DNA of 8,665 bases. Origin: Bacteroidia bacterium. GTDB taxonomy: Bacteria; Bacteroidota; Bacteroidia; Bacteroidales; Azobacteroidaceae. Below the pieces are notes generated by a model. It made no database searches and was not told the DNA's origin. It saw nothing but the letters and a program-made list of their open reading frames with translations. Shown in pieces: positions 1 through 7,269 of this stretch; positions within the stretch are counted from its first letter, which is position 1, and the number at the start of each line of letters is the position of its first letter. Where the stretch lies: assembly GCA_025996755.1 (NCBI GenBank), contig BNTR01000119.1:1-8665 (forward strand), read 5' to 3'. Made by a program: the position numbers and the translations under genes.

Positions 1-1005
1 GAGGATGTTGGCGGGGATGAGGTTGATTTTCTCGAATCGGTTGTCTGTCACCTGCCGCCAAACACTGCCGGAGATGTTATAGACCCATTTATTGCCCTTG
101 TTGTCTGTCAAAAAACTCGCGTTGGTCACCGCCTGCCCGTTGAACAGCGCATTCGCCGCAATAAATTTCATCTGCCGGCAATCAAAGGCGAGGATGTTGG
201 CTTTGGTCGCAATCAAAACAACGCCGGAGTTCAGCAGGGTACTCGTATTGAGTGCAATCGCCTGATTATCGGGGTATAAGATGGTTTGAGCCACCTTTTG
301 TTGCGACGTATCAAACGCTACAATCTCTTGGTCGTTGATAAAAAACAGCCGGTCGCCGGATTCGTGCACATAAGAAAACGAGGTGGGCAACACCTTAATG
401 ATTTGCTCGGCTTCCAAGCGAAACAATCCCTGCGTAGTGCCAATCCAGATATTGTGCAGGGCATCTTCATAAACGAAAGCCACCGCCCGGCTGCCCAATT
501 CGGCTTCGCCAAACTGCCGCGCTTTCAACGCTCCGTCAACGTGTTGGATACGACAACACCCACCACCGGTGCCCCAGAGCCACACATCGCCGTTGGAAAA
601 GGTCTGAACGTATGAAAAATTCTTCTGTTTATTGTCCGGCGCATAGTCCACAAAACGCTCCACGCGCGGGTCGTAGCAGCAAAAGATATTCGCCGTCGTG
701 CGAATCCAGATATAGCCGTATTGGTCTTCCTGCAAACTCCGTATGCGATTATCCGAAATGGATGCAAAATTGCCGGTCTGAGGCAGCATCACGGTAAATT
801 CCTTCCCATTGTAGCGATTCAATCCGTTAATCGTGCCCAGCCAAATAAAGCCCTTGCTATCCTGCGTGATGCACCGCACCGTATTTTGCGACAACCCATC
901 GCGGTCGCTAATCCAATCGAAGCGCAAAGCCTCCAATGCGGCAACTTGTTGGGCAGTTCCGAACAAGTATAAGCAGAAAAATATGAGTCGTTTTACCTTT
1001 TTCAT
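1..1005 (-). CDS. Hybrid two-component-type sensor/regulator, N-terminal propeller part (partial, runs off left edge)
   Basis: The minus strand is open from ATG at 1005-1003 to the window edge: 335 codons with no stop. Residues 1-23 look like a signal peptide (MKKVKRL, a hydrophobic stretch, then QQVAA). The mature part carries repeats of the two-component regulator propeller type (Reg_prop). The clearest is at residues 36-70, reading DGLSQNTVRCITQDSKGFIW then LGTINGLNRYNG. Further blades lie near 84-101 (DNRIRSLQEDQYGYIW), 173-196 (AVAFVYEDALHNIWIGTTQG) and 293-316. In Bacteroidota this layout usually belongs to hybrid two-component systems: a periplasmic sugar-sensing propeller, a Y_Y_Y domain and one membrane pass, followed by histidine kinase, receiver and AraC-type DNA-binding domains. 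Those later parts lie outside the window, so the HTCS label is inferred from the N-terminus and the divergent position next to a SusCD operon. Another propeller-fused regulator is the main alternative. A TAATTTTG -7 box sits 22 bp upstream of the start. Confidence 0.9.
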   Translation of the reverse strand, partial: MKKVKRLIFFCLYLFGTAQQVAALEALRFDWISDRDGLSQNTVRCITQDSKGFIWLGTINGLNRYNGKEFTVMLPQTGNFASISDNRIRSLQEDQYGYIWIRTTANIFCCYDPRVERFVDYAPDNKQKNFSYVQTFSNGDVWLWGTGGGCCRIQHVDGALKARQFGEAELGSRAVAFVYEDALHNIWIGTTQGLFRLEAEQIIKVLPTSFSYVHESGDRLFFINDQEIVAFDTSQQKVAQTILYPDNQAIALNTSTLLNSGVVLIATKANILAFDCRQMKFIAANALFNGQAVTNASFLTDNKGNKWVYNISGSVWRQVTDNRFEKINLIPANIL

Positions 1006-1027
1006 ATTGCAACGTATTAGACTACTG

Positions 1028-1035
1028 CAAAATTA
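1028..1035 (-). promoter_or_regulatory. Predicted -7 box of the sensor gene promoter
   Basis: Read on the minus strand this is TAATTTTG, an exact match to the Bacteroidota -7 consensus TAnnTTTG, 22 bp before the sensor ATG. No convincing -33 TTTG lies at the usual 19-21 bp spacing, so the promoter may be weak or activator-dependent. Confidence 0.5.
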
Positions 1036-1065
1036 GATAAAATATTTGATTATCTCTGTTCCTTC

Positions 1066-1132
1066 TGTACAAATTTCCATAAACATTGTACAGAATTACA
1101 TATTGCTGTACTTTTTTTCGTCCAATTGTACA
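1066..1132. promoter_or_regulatory. Array of four TGTAC elements with 20-21 bp period (candidate operator)
   Basis: TGTACA occurs at 1066-1071, 1087-1092 and 1127-1132, and TGTACT at 1107-1112. Start-to-start distances are 21, 20 and 20 bp, so all four lie on the same DNA face, two helical turns apart. Sites 2 and 4 extend to ATTGTACA followed by A/G-A-A or A-A-T. AraC-type regulators typically bind direct repeats about 21 bp apart, and HTCS proteins carry AraC-type DNA-binding domains, so these are candidate binding sites for the divergent sensor. Site 1 lies about 45 bp upstream of the expected sensor start point and site 4 about 45-50 bp upstream of the expected GH105 start point. The regulator assignment is inference. 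Confidence 0.6.
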
Positions 1133-1143
1133 AATGTCTATTT

Positions 1144-1171
1144 TTTGTTTTTGCTAATTATCCGAACTTTG
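1144..1171 (+). promoter_or_regulatory. Predicted promoter of the GH105-susCD operon
   Basis: GAACTTTG at 1164-1171 matches TAnnTTTG at 7 of 8 positions. A TTTG at 1144-1147 could be the -33 element, although the 16-bp spacer is shorter than the usual 19-21. Expected transcription start is near 1178, giving a leader of about 20 nt before the ATG at 1198. The TGTAC array ends about 30 bp upstream of the -7 box, a position suited to activation. Confidence 0.55.
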
Positions 1172-1197
1172 CAACCAAAATAAAAACATCATTTATT

Positions 1198-2331
1198 ATG
1201 TTTCGAATACGAAAAATACAGATAGTCCTGATGGTTGTGTTTGGCACTATCATTCAAATGCAGGCGCAGGAATTGCCCGACAGGGGTGACATCCTCCGCA
1301 CGATGGTGAAAGTCAATGACTATTTTATGACAAAATATGCCGATTGCACGGCACCTTCGCATGTGGGCATTGCGCGACCGAGCAATATATGGACTCGTGG
1401 CGTTTATTATGAAGGGCTGATTGCCTTGCATCGGATTTATCCCGAAGCGCGCTATTATCAGTATGCGCTTGATTGGGCGGAGTTCCACAAGTGGGGGTTG
1501 CGCAATGGCAACACCACCCGCAATGCCGATGACCAATGTTGCGGGCAAACCTATATTGACCTGTATAAGATGTCGCCCGACCCCGAAAAAATTCGCAACA
1601 TAAAAATCTGTATGGACAGGCTGATTCATACGCCGCAACTGAACGATTGGTCGTGGATTGATGCCATACAGATGGGGATGCCCGTGCTGGCACAGTTGGG
1701 CGACTTGACACAGGATAAGCGTTATTTCGAGAAAATGTATCAAATGTATGCCTTCACGCGCAACAATCACGGCGTGAAAGGTTTGTATAATCCCGCAGAA
1801 GGGCTTTGGTGGCGCGATAAAGATTTTGTGCCACCCTACAAGACCCCCGGCGGCAAGAATTGCTACTGGTCGCGGGGCAATGGCTGGGTGTATGCGGCTC
1901 TGGTGCGCGTGTTAGACCTCATCCCCGCGGACGAAAGCCACCGACAGGAATACCTTGCCGATTTCACGGCGATGTCCGAAGCCCTGAAAAAGTGCCAACG
2001 CACAGACGGCTTTTGGAATGTGAGCCTCCACGACCCCACTCACTTTGGCGGGAAGGAGTCCACAGGCACTTCGCTCTTCGTTTACGGCATGGCGTGGGGC
2101 ATCAACAACGGGGTCTTAGACCGCAAAACGTATTTGCCGGTAGTGCTGAAAGCGTGGAATGCGCTGCAAAAAGAAGCCGTTCACACCAACGGCTTTCTTG
2201 GATGGGTGCAGGGAACAGGCAAAGAGCCGAAAGACAGTCAGCCGGTCACTTACGACAAAGTGCCGGACTTTGAAGATTTTGGCACAGGCTGCTTCCTTTT
2301 GGGGGCGAGTGAGATGTATAAATTAGAGTAA
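1198..2331 (+). CDS. Secreted GH105-family unsaturated uronyl (rhamnogalacturonyl) hydrolase
   Basis: The product is 377 aa, a usual length for the YteR/YesR family (Glyco_hydro_88 fold, an (alpha/alpha)6 barrel). These enzymes remove a 4,5-unsaturated uronic acid from the non-reducing end of oligosaccharides made by polysaccharide lyases. Family signatures are NIWTRGVYYEGLIALHRIY (residues 63-81), NADDQCCGQTYIDLY (109-123), WSWIDAIQMGMPVLAQLG (151-168, with D155 the likely general acid), YWSRGNGWVYAALVRVLDLI (223-242) and the C-terminal GTGCFLLGASEMYKLE. Residues 1-23 form a signal peptide ending MQA, so it acts in the periplasm or on the surface. I chose ATG 1198 over an in-frame TTG at 1126, because the TTG overlaps a TGTACA element and precedes the -7 box. 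susC follows after 36 bp with no terminator, so this is probably the first gene of the operon. Pectin rhamnogalacturonan is the commonest substrate, but glucuronyl-acting GH105 enzymes exist, so specificity is open. Confidence 0.92.
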   Translation: MFRIRKIQIVLMVVFGTIIQMQAQELPDRGDILRTMVKVNDYFMTKYADCTAPSHVGIARPSNIWTRGVYYEGLIALHRIYPEARYYQYALDWAEFHKWGLRNGNTTRNADDQCCGQTYIDLYKMSPDPEKIRNIKICMDRLIHTPQLNDWSWIDAIQMGMPVLAQLGDLTQDKRYFEKMYQMYAFTRNNHGVKGLYNPAEGLWWRDKDFVPPYKTPGGKNCYWSRGNGWVYAALVRVLDLIPADESHRQEYLADFTAMSEALKKCQRTDGFWNVSLHDPTHFGGKESTGTSLFVYGMAWGINNGVLDRKTYLPVVLKAWNALQKEAVHTNGFLGWVQGTGKEPKDSQPVTYDKVPDFEDFGTGCFLLGASEMYKLE

Positions 2332-2367
2332 TAATAAATTTTAAACACTAAATTTAATTAAATTTTT

Positions 2368-5300
2368 ATGAAAAAAGCATTTAAAAACTTTGCAAACGCA
2401 CTGCTGTTAAGCGGTGTATTCATCGTGGGGGGGGGGGCAAACCACCTAAAAGCCGAGTTTCCCCAAGAGGCAAAAATCGCCGTCACAGGCGTGGTGTCCG
2501 ATGTGGAAGGTCCCATCATCGGTGCCGGTATCGTCGAAAGAGGTACAAGTAATGGAACTTCATCTGATGTGGATGGACGATACACGCTACGCGTGTCGCC
2601 CAATGCCACGTTGGAGGTCTCTTATCTGGGTTATTCAACCCAAAACGTTGCCGTAAGTGGCAACACAACGATTGATGTTACCTTGGTTGAAGATGCCCAA
2701 TCATTGGACGAAGTGGTGGTGGTTGGTTATGGCACCGTGAAGAAAGCCAATGTGGTAGGTTCTATTGCCCGAATTGACGAAAAAGCCATTGAGGAACGTC
2801 CGATTTCGCGCATTGAATCGGCTTTGCAAGGGCAAATGGCTGGGGTAAGCATTCGCAACGTATCAGGGTCGCCGGGTGCCGACATCACGATAAGTGTTCG
2901 TGGTGCTGCTTCAATTAACGGACAAAGCACCCCATTGTATGTTGTGGACGGTGTTCCTATCGACAATCTGTCGGGAATAAATCCGAATGATATTCAATCC
3001 ATCGAGATATTGAAAGATGCCGCTTCTGCTGCTATTTACGGCTCAAGGGGTTCTAACGGGGTTGTTCTTGTTTCCACTAAAAGAGGGAGAAAGGGAACAC
3101 CCACTATTTCGTTATCTGCTTTCACCGCAATTTCGACAGTGGAGAGAAAAGTTGATGTATTGGACGGTCCGGAATGGGTTGCCTTCAATAAGAAATGGTT
3201 AGACAGGCAGTGGACAAACGCCACTGGACAATCCGCTTCGGTCAGCCAAGCTGATAGAATAGCGCATCTTTCAACTCAAAATGGGAGGTCTTACACAACC
3301 AGAGATGAGTTGTATACTATCCGAAACTCCGGAATATACGACCCCTATTGGGAAACAGATGACATTGAATTTATTGATTGGCAGGATGCTATTTTCAGAA
3401 CAGCACCAACAAACGACATCCAATTAAACGCATCGGGTGCTACGGACAAACTCAGTTATTCCATATCGGGAGGTGTATTGTCGCAGGAAGGTGTTGTAGA
3501 AGGTTCTGCTTTCGACCGCTATTCTTTGCGGGCTAATTTTGAAGCCAAAATGACCGACCGCATCAAAGTGGGAATCAACCTCGCACCGTCTTACTCTTTG
3601 AGAGAAGGTGCAAACGTGGACGGTAAAGATTTGGCGGTAGCCCGTGCCCTATCATACCCCGGTATTGTGCCCAAAGGAGCCGGAAGAATGGCAGGAGCCG
3701 ACCCTTACAAATTCTATGACCTCTGGGGAGCGGGACCTAACAATGTAAGTCCTTATGTGCAGGCAGTATATCAGAACGACCGGAGGATAGAAGATGTCAG
3801 GCAACGGTCATCGATGACTTTGACAGTTGATATTCTGGATGGTTTATCCGTGAACGGATTGGTTTCATGGAATTACAGGTCTAATATCAGTCGCACATAC
3901 AACCCCACATGGGCACAGGGCACATGGGACACTTCAAAGCCGGGTGAAAAATCCAGTTCACGGAAAGAAAGTACCGTGCGACATGATTTATTGGGTCAAG
4001 GCATGATTAATTACTCGAAAGTATTTGGAGACCATAGTGTAGATGCCATGTTGGCTATTTCCGAAGAAAGAAGTAGAAGAGAAACCTCAGACTCGGGTGA
4101 AAGTAATTTTGCGAATGACAAAACTTGGGTGTTTGACCGTACTTCGGGAACTACCGTAAATCAGTTGAGTATCGGGTATGCGGAAGATGCGATGATTTCT
4201 TATTTTGGACGTGTGCAATACGGACTTAAAGATAGATACTTGCTTACGGGTTCTCTCCGGCGAGACGGCTCCTCCAAATTTGGGGAAAACGGGCGTTGGG
4301 GATGGTTCCCTTCAGTATCGGGAGCATGGAAAGCCAACGAAGAAAATTTCCTGAAAGAACTCGACTGGTTGGGCACAGCCAAACTAAGAGCGAGTTGGGG
4401 ACTTGCCGGTAACGACCGAATCGGGAATGCTACATTTCTTTCAAGCATGAAAGTGGCTAATTATCCGACAGGAGATGCTCAGGCTGTGAACAATGGCTTT
4501 GTGCTGGCTAATATTGCAAACTCCTATCTGACTTGGGAAAAAACTGGCAGTTATAATTTAGGACTCGACCTGGGCTTTCTCAAAAACAGGATATATATGC
4601 AAGCAGATGTGTATTACAAGCACACCACCGACTTGCTTTTGAATGCGCCGACATCACTGACAACCGGATTCTCAAGTATGATGGATAATGTGGGGAATGT
4701 GGATAATACAGGTTTTGAATTTGAATTGAATACCGTGAACTTGACCGGTAAATTTCAGTGGAATTCATCGCTCAATATTTCCATAAATCGAAATGAAATC
4801 ACAAAATTAGGCGAGAATGACGGCGATATACAATTAGGACAAGGCAATACGATTATTCAAAGGAAGGGATATCCTATCAATTCGTATTACTTGCTTAATG
4901 CCATAGGCGTGCTTCGCGCATCGGATTTTGAAGCCGACGGCACTACGCCGAAACCCGGCGTAGCAATCTATTCGGGGCAAAAACCCGGTGATACCAAATA
5001 TGAAGATATAGCGATAAACGGTGTAAAGGATGGTAAAATCACCGCCGCCGACTATATCGTAGCCGGTAATTATCAGCCCGATTTTGAATGGGGTTTCACC
5101 AATTCATTCAAATATAGAGATTTCGATTTGTCGGTATTGTTACAGGGGAAAGTTGGCGGAGATTTATTGGCAATCGGGTCGAGAGGTTGGAACAGACCTA
5201 CTAACGACACAAAATGGAACTATATGTCGCGGTGGTTACACAACGCCTATTGGTCGGAAGACGACCCGGGCGACGGCAAAACGCCGGCATTCTTTTCGGC

Positions 5301-5565
5301 TGTTACAAGCCAATATGATACCAATTGGATGTATGATGCCGCCTATGTGCGCGTAAAAAACATAACACTTGGATACAATATCCCTATTAATAAGAAGGTA
5401 TTCAGCAGGGCTCGTGCTTACGTTTCGTGCGATAATGTCTATATGTGGGACCATTATGAACCCGGATTTTCTCCCGAAGGTGCTACGCAGGATAATGCTT
5501 CTGCCGACTGGGGAGCATATCCTCAAGCGAGAACTTTTTCGGTAGGTGTAAACATAACTTTTTAA
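2368..5565 (+). CDS. SusC-like TonB-dependent outer-membrane glycan transporter, with G11 tract in the signal peptide
   Basis: The product is 1065 aa, full length for SusC. Residues 1-29 are a signal peptide (MKKAFKNFANALLLSGVFIV, then GGG encoded by the G tract). Residues 37-110 form the carboxypeptidase-regulatory-like N-terminal domain (GVVSDVEGPIIGAGIVERGT, DVDGRYTLRV, LEVSYLGYSTQ). DEVVVVGYGTVKK (114-126) leads into the plug, which has the SusC hallmarks TPLYVVDGVPIDN (188-200) and IEILKDAASAAIYGSRGSNG (212-231). The rest is the 22-stranded barrel, ending in the aromatic strand FSVGVNITF. It imports oligosaccharides using TonB energy, with SusD as lid; susD starts 11 bp downstream. The G11 run (2427-2437) is in frame here. 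One G fewer gives a stop at 2447-2449 and one more a stop at 2550-2552, so the gene looks phase-variable. The 2521-2732 segment is almost identical to the second SusC gene. Confidence 0.96.
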   Translation: MKKAFKNFANALLLSGVFIVGGGANHLKAEFPQEAKIAVTGVVSDVEGPIIGAGIVERGTSNGTSSDVDGRYTLRVSPNATLEVSYLGYSTQNVAVSGNTTIDVTLVEDAQSLDEVVVVGYGTVKKANVVGSIARIDEKAIEERPISRIESALQGQMAGVSIRNVSGSPGADITISVRGAASINGQSTPLYVVDGVPIDNLSGINPNDIQSIEILKDAASAAIYGSRGSNGVVLVSTKRGRKGTPTISLSAFTAISTVERKVDVLDGPEWVAFNKKWLDRQWTNATGQSASVSQADRIAHLSTQNGRSYTTRDELYTIRNSGIYDPYWETDDIEFIDWQDAIFRTAPTNDIQLNASGATDKLSYSISGGVLSQEGVVEGSAFDRYSLRANFEAKMTDRIKVGINLAPSYSLREGANVDGKDLAVARALSYPGIVPKGAGRMAGADPYKFYDLWGAGPNNVSPYVQAVYQNDRRIEDVRQRSSMTLTVDILDGLSVNGLVSWNYRSNISRTYNPTWAQGTWDTSKPGEKSSSRKESTVRHDLLGQGMINYSKVFGDHSVDAMLAISEERSRRETSDSGESNFANDKTWVFDRTSGTTVNQLSIGYAEDAMISYFGRVQYGLKDRYLLTGSLRRDGSSKFGENGRWGWFPSVSGAWKANEENFLKELDWLGTAKLRASWGLAGNDRIGNATFLSSMKVANYPTGDAQAVNNGFVLANIANSYLTWEKTGSYNLGLDLGFLKNRIYMQADVYYKHTTDLLLNAPTSLTTGFSSMMDNVGNVDNTGFEFELNTVNLTGKFQWNSSLNISINRNEITKLGENDGDIQLGQGNTIIQRKGYPINSYYLLNAIGVLRASDFEADGTTPKPGVAIYSGQKPGDTKYEDIAINGVKDGKITAADYIVAGNYQPDFEWGFTNSFKYRDFDLSVLLQGKVGGDLLAIGSRGWNRPTNDTKWNYMSRWLHNAYWSEDDPGDGKTPAFFSAVTSQYDTNWMYDAAYVRVKNITLGYNIPINKKVFSRARAYVSCDNVYMWDHYEPGFSPEGATQDNASADWGAYPQARTFSVGVNITF
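2427..2437 (+). repeat. G11 homopolymer in the first susC signal-peptide codons (candidate phase-variation tract)
   Basis: Eleven consecutive G span the last base of codon 20 (Val), three Gly codons and the first base of codon 24 (Ala). The frame is open only when the number of G is 3n+2. In frame -1 translation ends after Gln-Thr-Thr at 2447-2449; in frame +1 it ends at 2550-2552. Either way no transporter is made. Confidence 0.9.
2521..2732 (+). repeat. 212-bp direct repeat, copy 1 (SusC N-terminal domain), matching 7449-7660
   Basis: Hand alignment to 7449-7660 needs no gaps and gives 10 mismatches in 212 positions, all synonymous, so the encoded 70 or so residues are identical. Perfect runs of 66 bp (2521-2586) and 47 bp occur inside. 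Identity drops sharply on both sides: the 39 bp before and the codons after VVVGYG differ at many positions. The copies lie 4928 bp apart in the same orientation. Confidence 0.93.
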
Positions 5566-5576
5566 TATATTGAATC

Positions 5577-7109
5577 ATGAAAAAATTAAAATTATTTATA
5601 GTGCTTTTATCAACAGCAGTATGCTCATCGTGTGAGAGCGATTTGGATATTGTTCCGGTTGAAAACAACGTGTCCGGTTCGTTTTATGCAAATGAATTGG
5701 AAGTGAATCAGGCTGCTATCGGTATTTATTCGCGGTTAGGCAAATACAGCAGCGCATCAAGTGTGTCAAACACGGACTTCCCCACCGAGTATTATTTATT
5801 AGCCTCCGAAGACAGGTCAGACATTCGTTACCTGGCGGGAAATGAAACTTCGGCACAGAACGACCAGTTGGAGTTGCGGAAATATTTAATATCTCCTAAC
5901 AGCGGCACTGTTTCGAGCATATTTTCCCGCCTGTATTCCATGATTGCAGATGCGAACAGTCTGTTAGCCAGAACGCCTGCGGATAAATATCTGCGATACA
6001 GAGGCGAGGCGCAATTTTTGAGAGCATTTGCCTATAACGAGCTGGCAAGAGCGTTCGGACCGGTGGCATTGATTACAACACCGATTGACAATAAAGATGC
6101 CCTGCAATTACCAAGGGCACCGTTGGCGGATATTTATGCACAGATTATAACCGATTTGACCGCTGTTGCCGACAATACGGAATTGGCAGATGTCTATACA
6201 GGGGCTAATGCCGGTCGCATCGGTCGTTTAGCCGCGAAAGCACTGTTGGGGCAGGTATATATGACTATGTCGGGTTATCCGTTGAACGACCCTGCTGCCG
6301 CCGCAAAAGCGGTGGGAGTGTATGCGCCGATAATAGCGCAAGTGGAGGCTCGCTTTGCTCCTGATTATGCCGATATATTTACATTAGCGAATGAAAATAA
6401 ATATGACTTGTTTTCGGTACAGTTCGCTTCCGGAGGTTTGAATGTGGGGTCAAGCTTGCCCGGATATATTACCAACTCGGGGTCGGGTCAATCGCCATTC
6501 CCGGACTGGATGTATAATTCGTATGGACAGCAAGGACAGGATTTGCGTATTGACAGTTTTTTGGTAAGAGAAATGATAGATAACAATGACAAGCGATTGC
6601 TTGCCAGCGTTGATACTGCTTATTGGGGTAACGCCGACCACACAACTCGGGTAACGAGGACTATCCTGACGAAATTTCTGGAAAAGGACAATACGAATAC
6701 TACGATAAAAGCATGGAACGACCACCCGCGCAATTTTCCTGTCATTCGTCCTGCTGAGGTGCTGCTCTATTATGCGGAGGCTTTGATTGCCACCGGTAAG
6801 GCTTCGGATGCCGCTCCTTTCATCAATAAAGTCAGAAACCGTGCCGGTTTATCTGATTTGGATAATACGCCGACTTTGGATGATATTGAAATAGAGCGCA
6901 AATATGAATTTATCGGCGAAGGAAAACGTTACTTCGATTTGGTGCGCCGGAAGGGCGAAGGAGCGGTGCAAACACTATCGGATTTTGCAAGCCACTATCA
7001 TTCCACCACCAACGGACAACTTCCAAGCAAACGGGATTTGTTGCTGCCGATTCCTCAAAATGAACTCAAAACGAGAACTAATTGGGAGCAAAATTACGGC
7101 TATTATTAA
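5577..7109 (+). CDS. SusD-like outer-membrane glycan-binding lipoprotein
   Basis: The product is 510 aa, in the normal range for SusD/RagB proteins, which bind glycan at the cell surface and form the lid over the SusC barrel. The N-terminus MKKLKLFIVLLSTAVCSSCE is a lipoprotein signal with the probable lipidated cysteine at residue 19 (C16 is a weaker alternative). The N-terminal SusD half shows the TPR-type helix RGEAQFLRAFAYNELARAFG (142-161) and KALLGQVYM (221-229). The C-terminal half has RPAEVLLYYAEALIATG (391-407), INKVRNRAGL (416-425), ERKYEFIGEGKRYFDLVRR (440-458), and the closing LLPIPQNELKTR followed by NYGYY. It starts 11 bp after the first susC stop, so the two are surely co-transcribed, and it ends 24 bp before a strong terminator. 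It has no G tract of its own, so any phase switching would act on its susC partner, with possible polar effects here. Confidence 0.96.
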   Translation: MKKLKLFIVLLSTAVCSSCESDLDIVPVENNVSGSFYANELEVNQAAIGIYSRLGKYSSASSVSNTDFPTEYYLLASEDRSDIRYLAGNETSAQNDQLELRKYLISPNSGTVSSIFSRLYSMIADANSLLARTPADKYLRYRGEAQFLRAFAYNELARAFGPVALITTPIDNKDALQLPRAPLADIYAQIITDLTAVADNTELADVYTGANAGRIGRLAAKALLGQVYMTMSGYPLNDPAAAAKAVGVYAPIIAQVEARFAPDYADIFTLANENKYDLFSVQFASGGLNVGSSLPGYITNSGSGQSPFPDWMYNSYGQQGQDLRIDSFLVREMIDNNDKRLLASVDTAYWGNADHTTRVTRTILTKFLEKDNTNTTIKAWNDHPRNFPVIRPAEVLLYYAEALIATGKASDAAPFINKVRNRAGLSDLDNTPTLDDIEIERKYEFIGEGKRYFDLVRRKGEGAVQTLSDFASHYHSTTNGQLPSKRDLLLPIPQNELKTRTNWEQNYGYY

Positions 7110-7133
7110 AATTACACCTATATTATTAAAACA

Positions 7134-7170
7134 AAAAAAGTTCCCAACCTGTGCGATTGGGGACTTTTTT
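7134..7170 (+). terminator. Intrinsic terminator of the GH105-susCD operon
   Basis: The left arm 7134-7147 (A run, GTTCCCAA) pairs with the right arm 7157-7170 (TTGGGGAC, T run) around a 9-nt loop. The 14-bp stem has one G-T wobble and is preceded by A and followed by T runs. It lies 24 bp after the susD stop, so the downstream susC needs its own promoter or read-through. Confidence 0.9.
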
Positions 7171-7230
7171 GTACTTTTTTTCTTTTCAGCGCATATTTTT
7201 ACATTCTATTGTACAAAATAACATTGTGCA
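7170..7230. promoter_or_regulatory. TGTAC elements upstream of the second susC
   Basis: TGTACT at 7170-7175 and TGTACA at 7210-7215 lie exactly 40 bp apart, twice the period of the array at 1066-1132; TGTGCA follows at 7225-7230. The 13-mer TGTACTTTTTTTC (7170-7182) is identical to 1107-1119, although both contain a T run and the first overlaps the terminator tail. The shared element suggests the same regulator acts on both transcription units. Confidence 0.45.
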
Positions 7231-7254
7231 TTTTGGAAAAAACCTGTTACTTTG
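7224..7254 (+). promoter_or_regulatory. Predicted promoter of the second susC
   Basis: TTACTTTG at 7247-7254 matches TAnnTTTG at 7 of 8 positions. A TTG at 7224-7226 lies 20 bp upstream, the usual -33 to -7 spacing in Bacteroidota. Expected transcription start is near 7261, about 32 nt before the ATG at 7293. Confidence 0.55.
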
Positions 7255-7269
7255 CATAAAATTAAATCT

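Larger units (their letters stand above)
1006..1197. promoter_or_regulatory. Divergent control region between the sensor gene and the GH105-susCD operon
   Basis: This 192-bp AT-rich stretch separates two divergently transcribed genes and holds no credible gene of its own. It contains a -7 box for the sensor gene (minus strand), four evenly spaced TGTAC elements, and a -7 box for the GH105 operon (plus strand). The layout fits local control of a PUL by its own divergent sensor. Confidence 0.75.

Noticed and set aside
286..615. Plus-strand ORF near the left end
   Set aside because: It is antisense to the propeller-repeat sensor, whose frame is open over the full 1005 bp and carries family motifs.
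1126..1197. Alternative TTG start adding 24 residues to the GH105 enzyme
   Set aside because: The TTG lies within a TGTACA element and upstream of the predicted -7 box; starting at ATG 1198 gives a clean signal peptide right at the N-terminus.
1189..1770. 193-codon minus-strand ORF
   Set aside because: It is antisense to a clear GH105 gene and its translation shows no recognisable domain.
2427..2437. G run as a simple sequencing or assembly artefact
   Set aside because: Both G runs leave their genes exactly in frame and recur at the same place in two separate genes. An error in exact length is still possible, but the tracts themselves look real.
2358..2609. Minus-strand ORF, with a look-alike at 7268-7537
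   Set aside because: The two resemble each other only because they are antisense to the shared SusC N-terminal block; there is no independent coding evidence.
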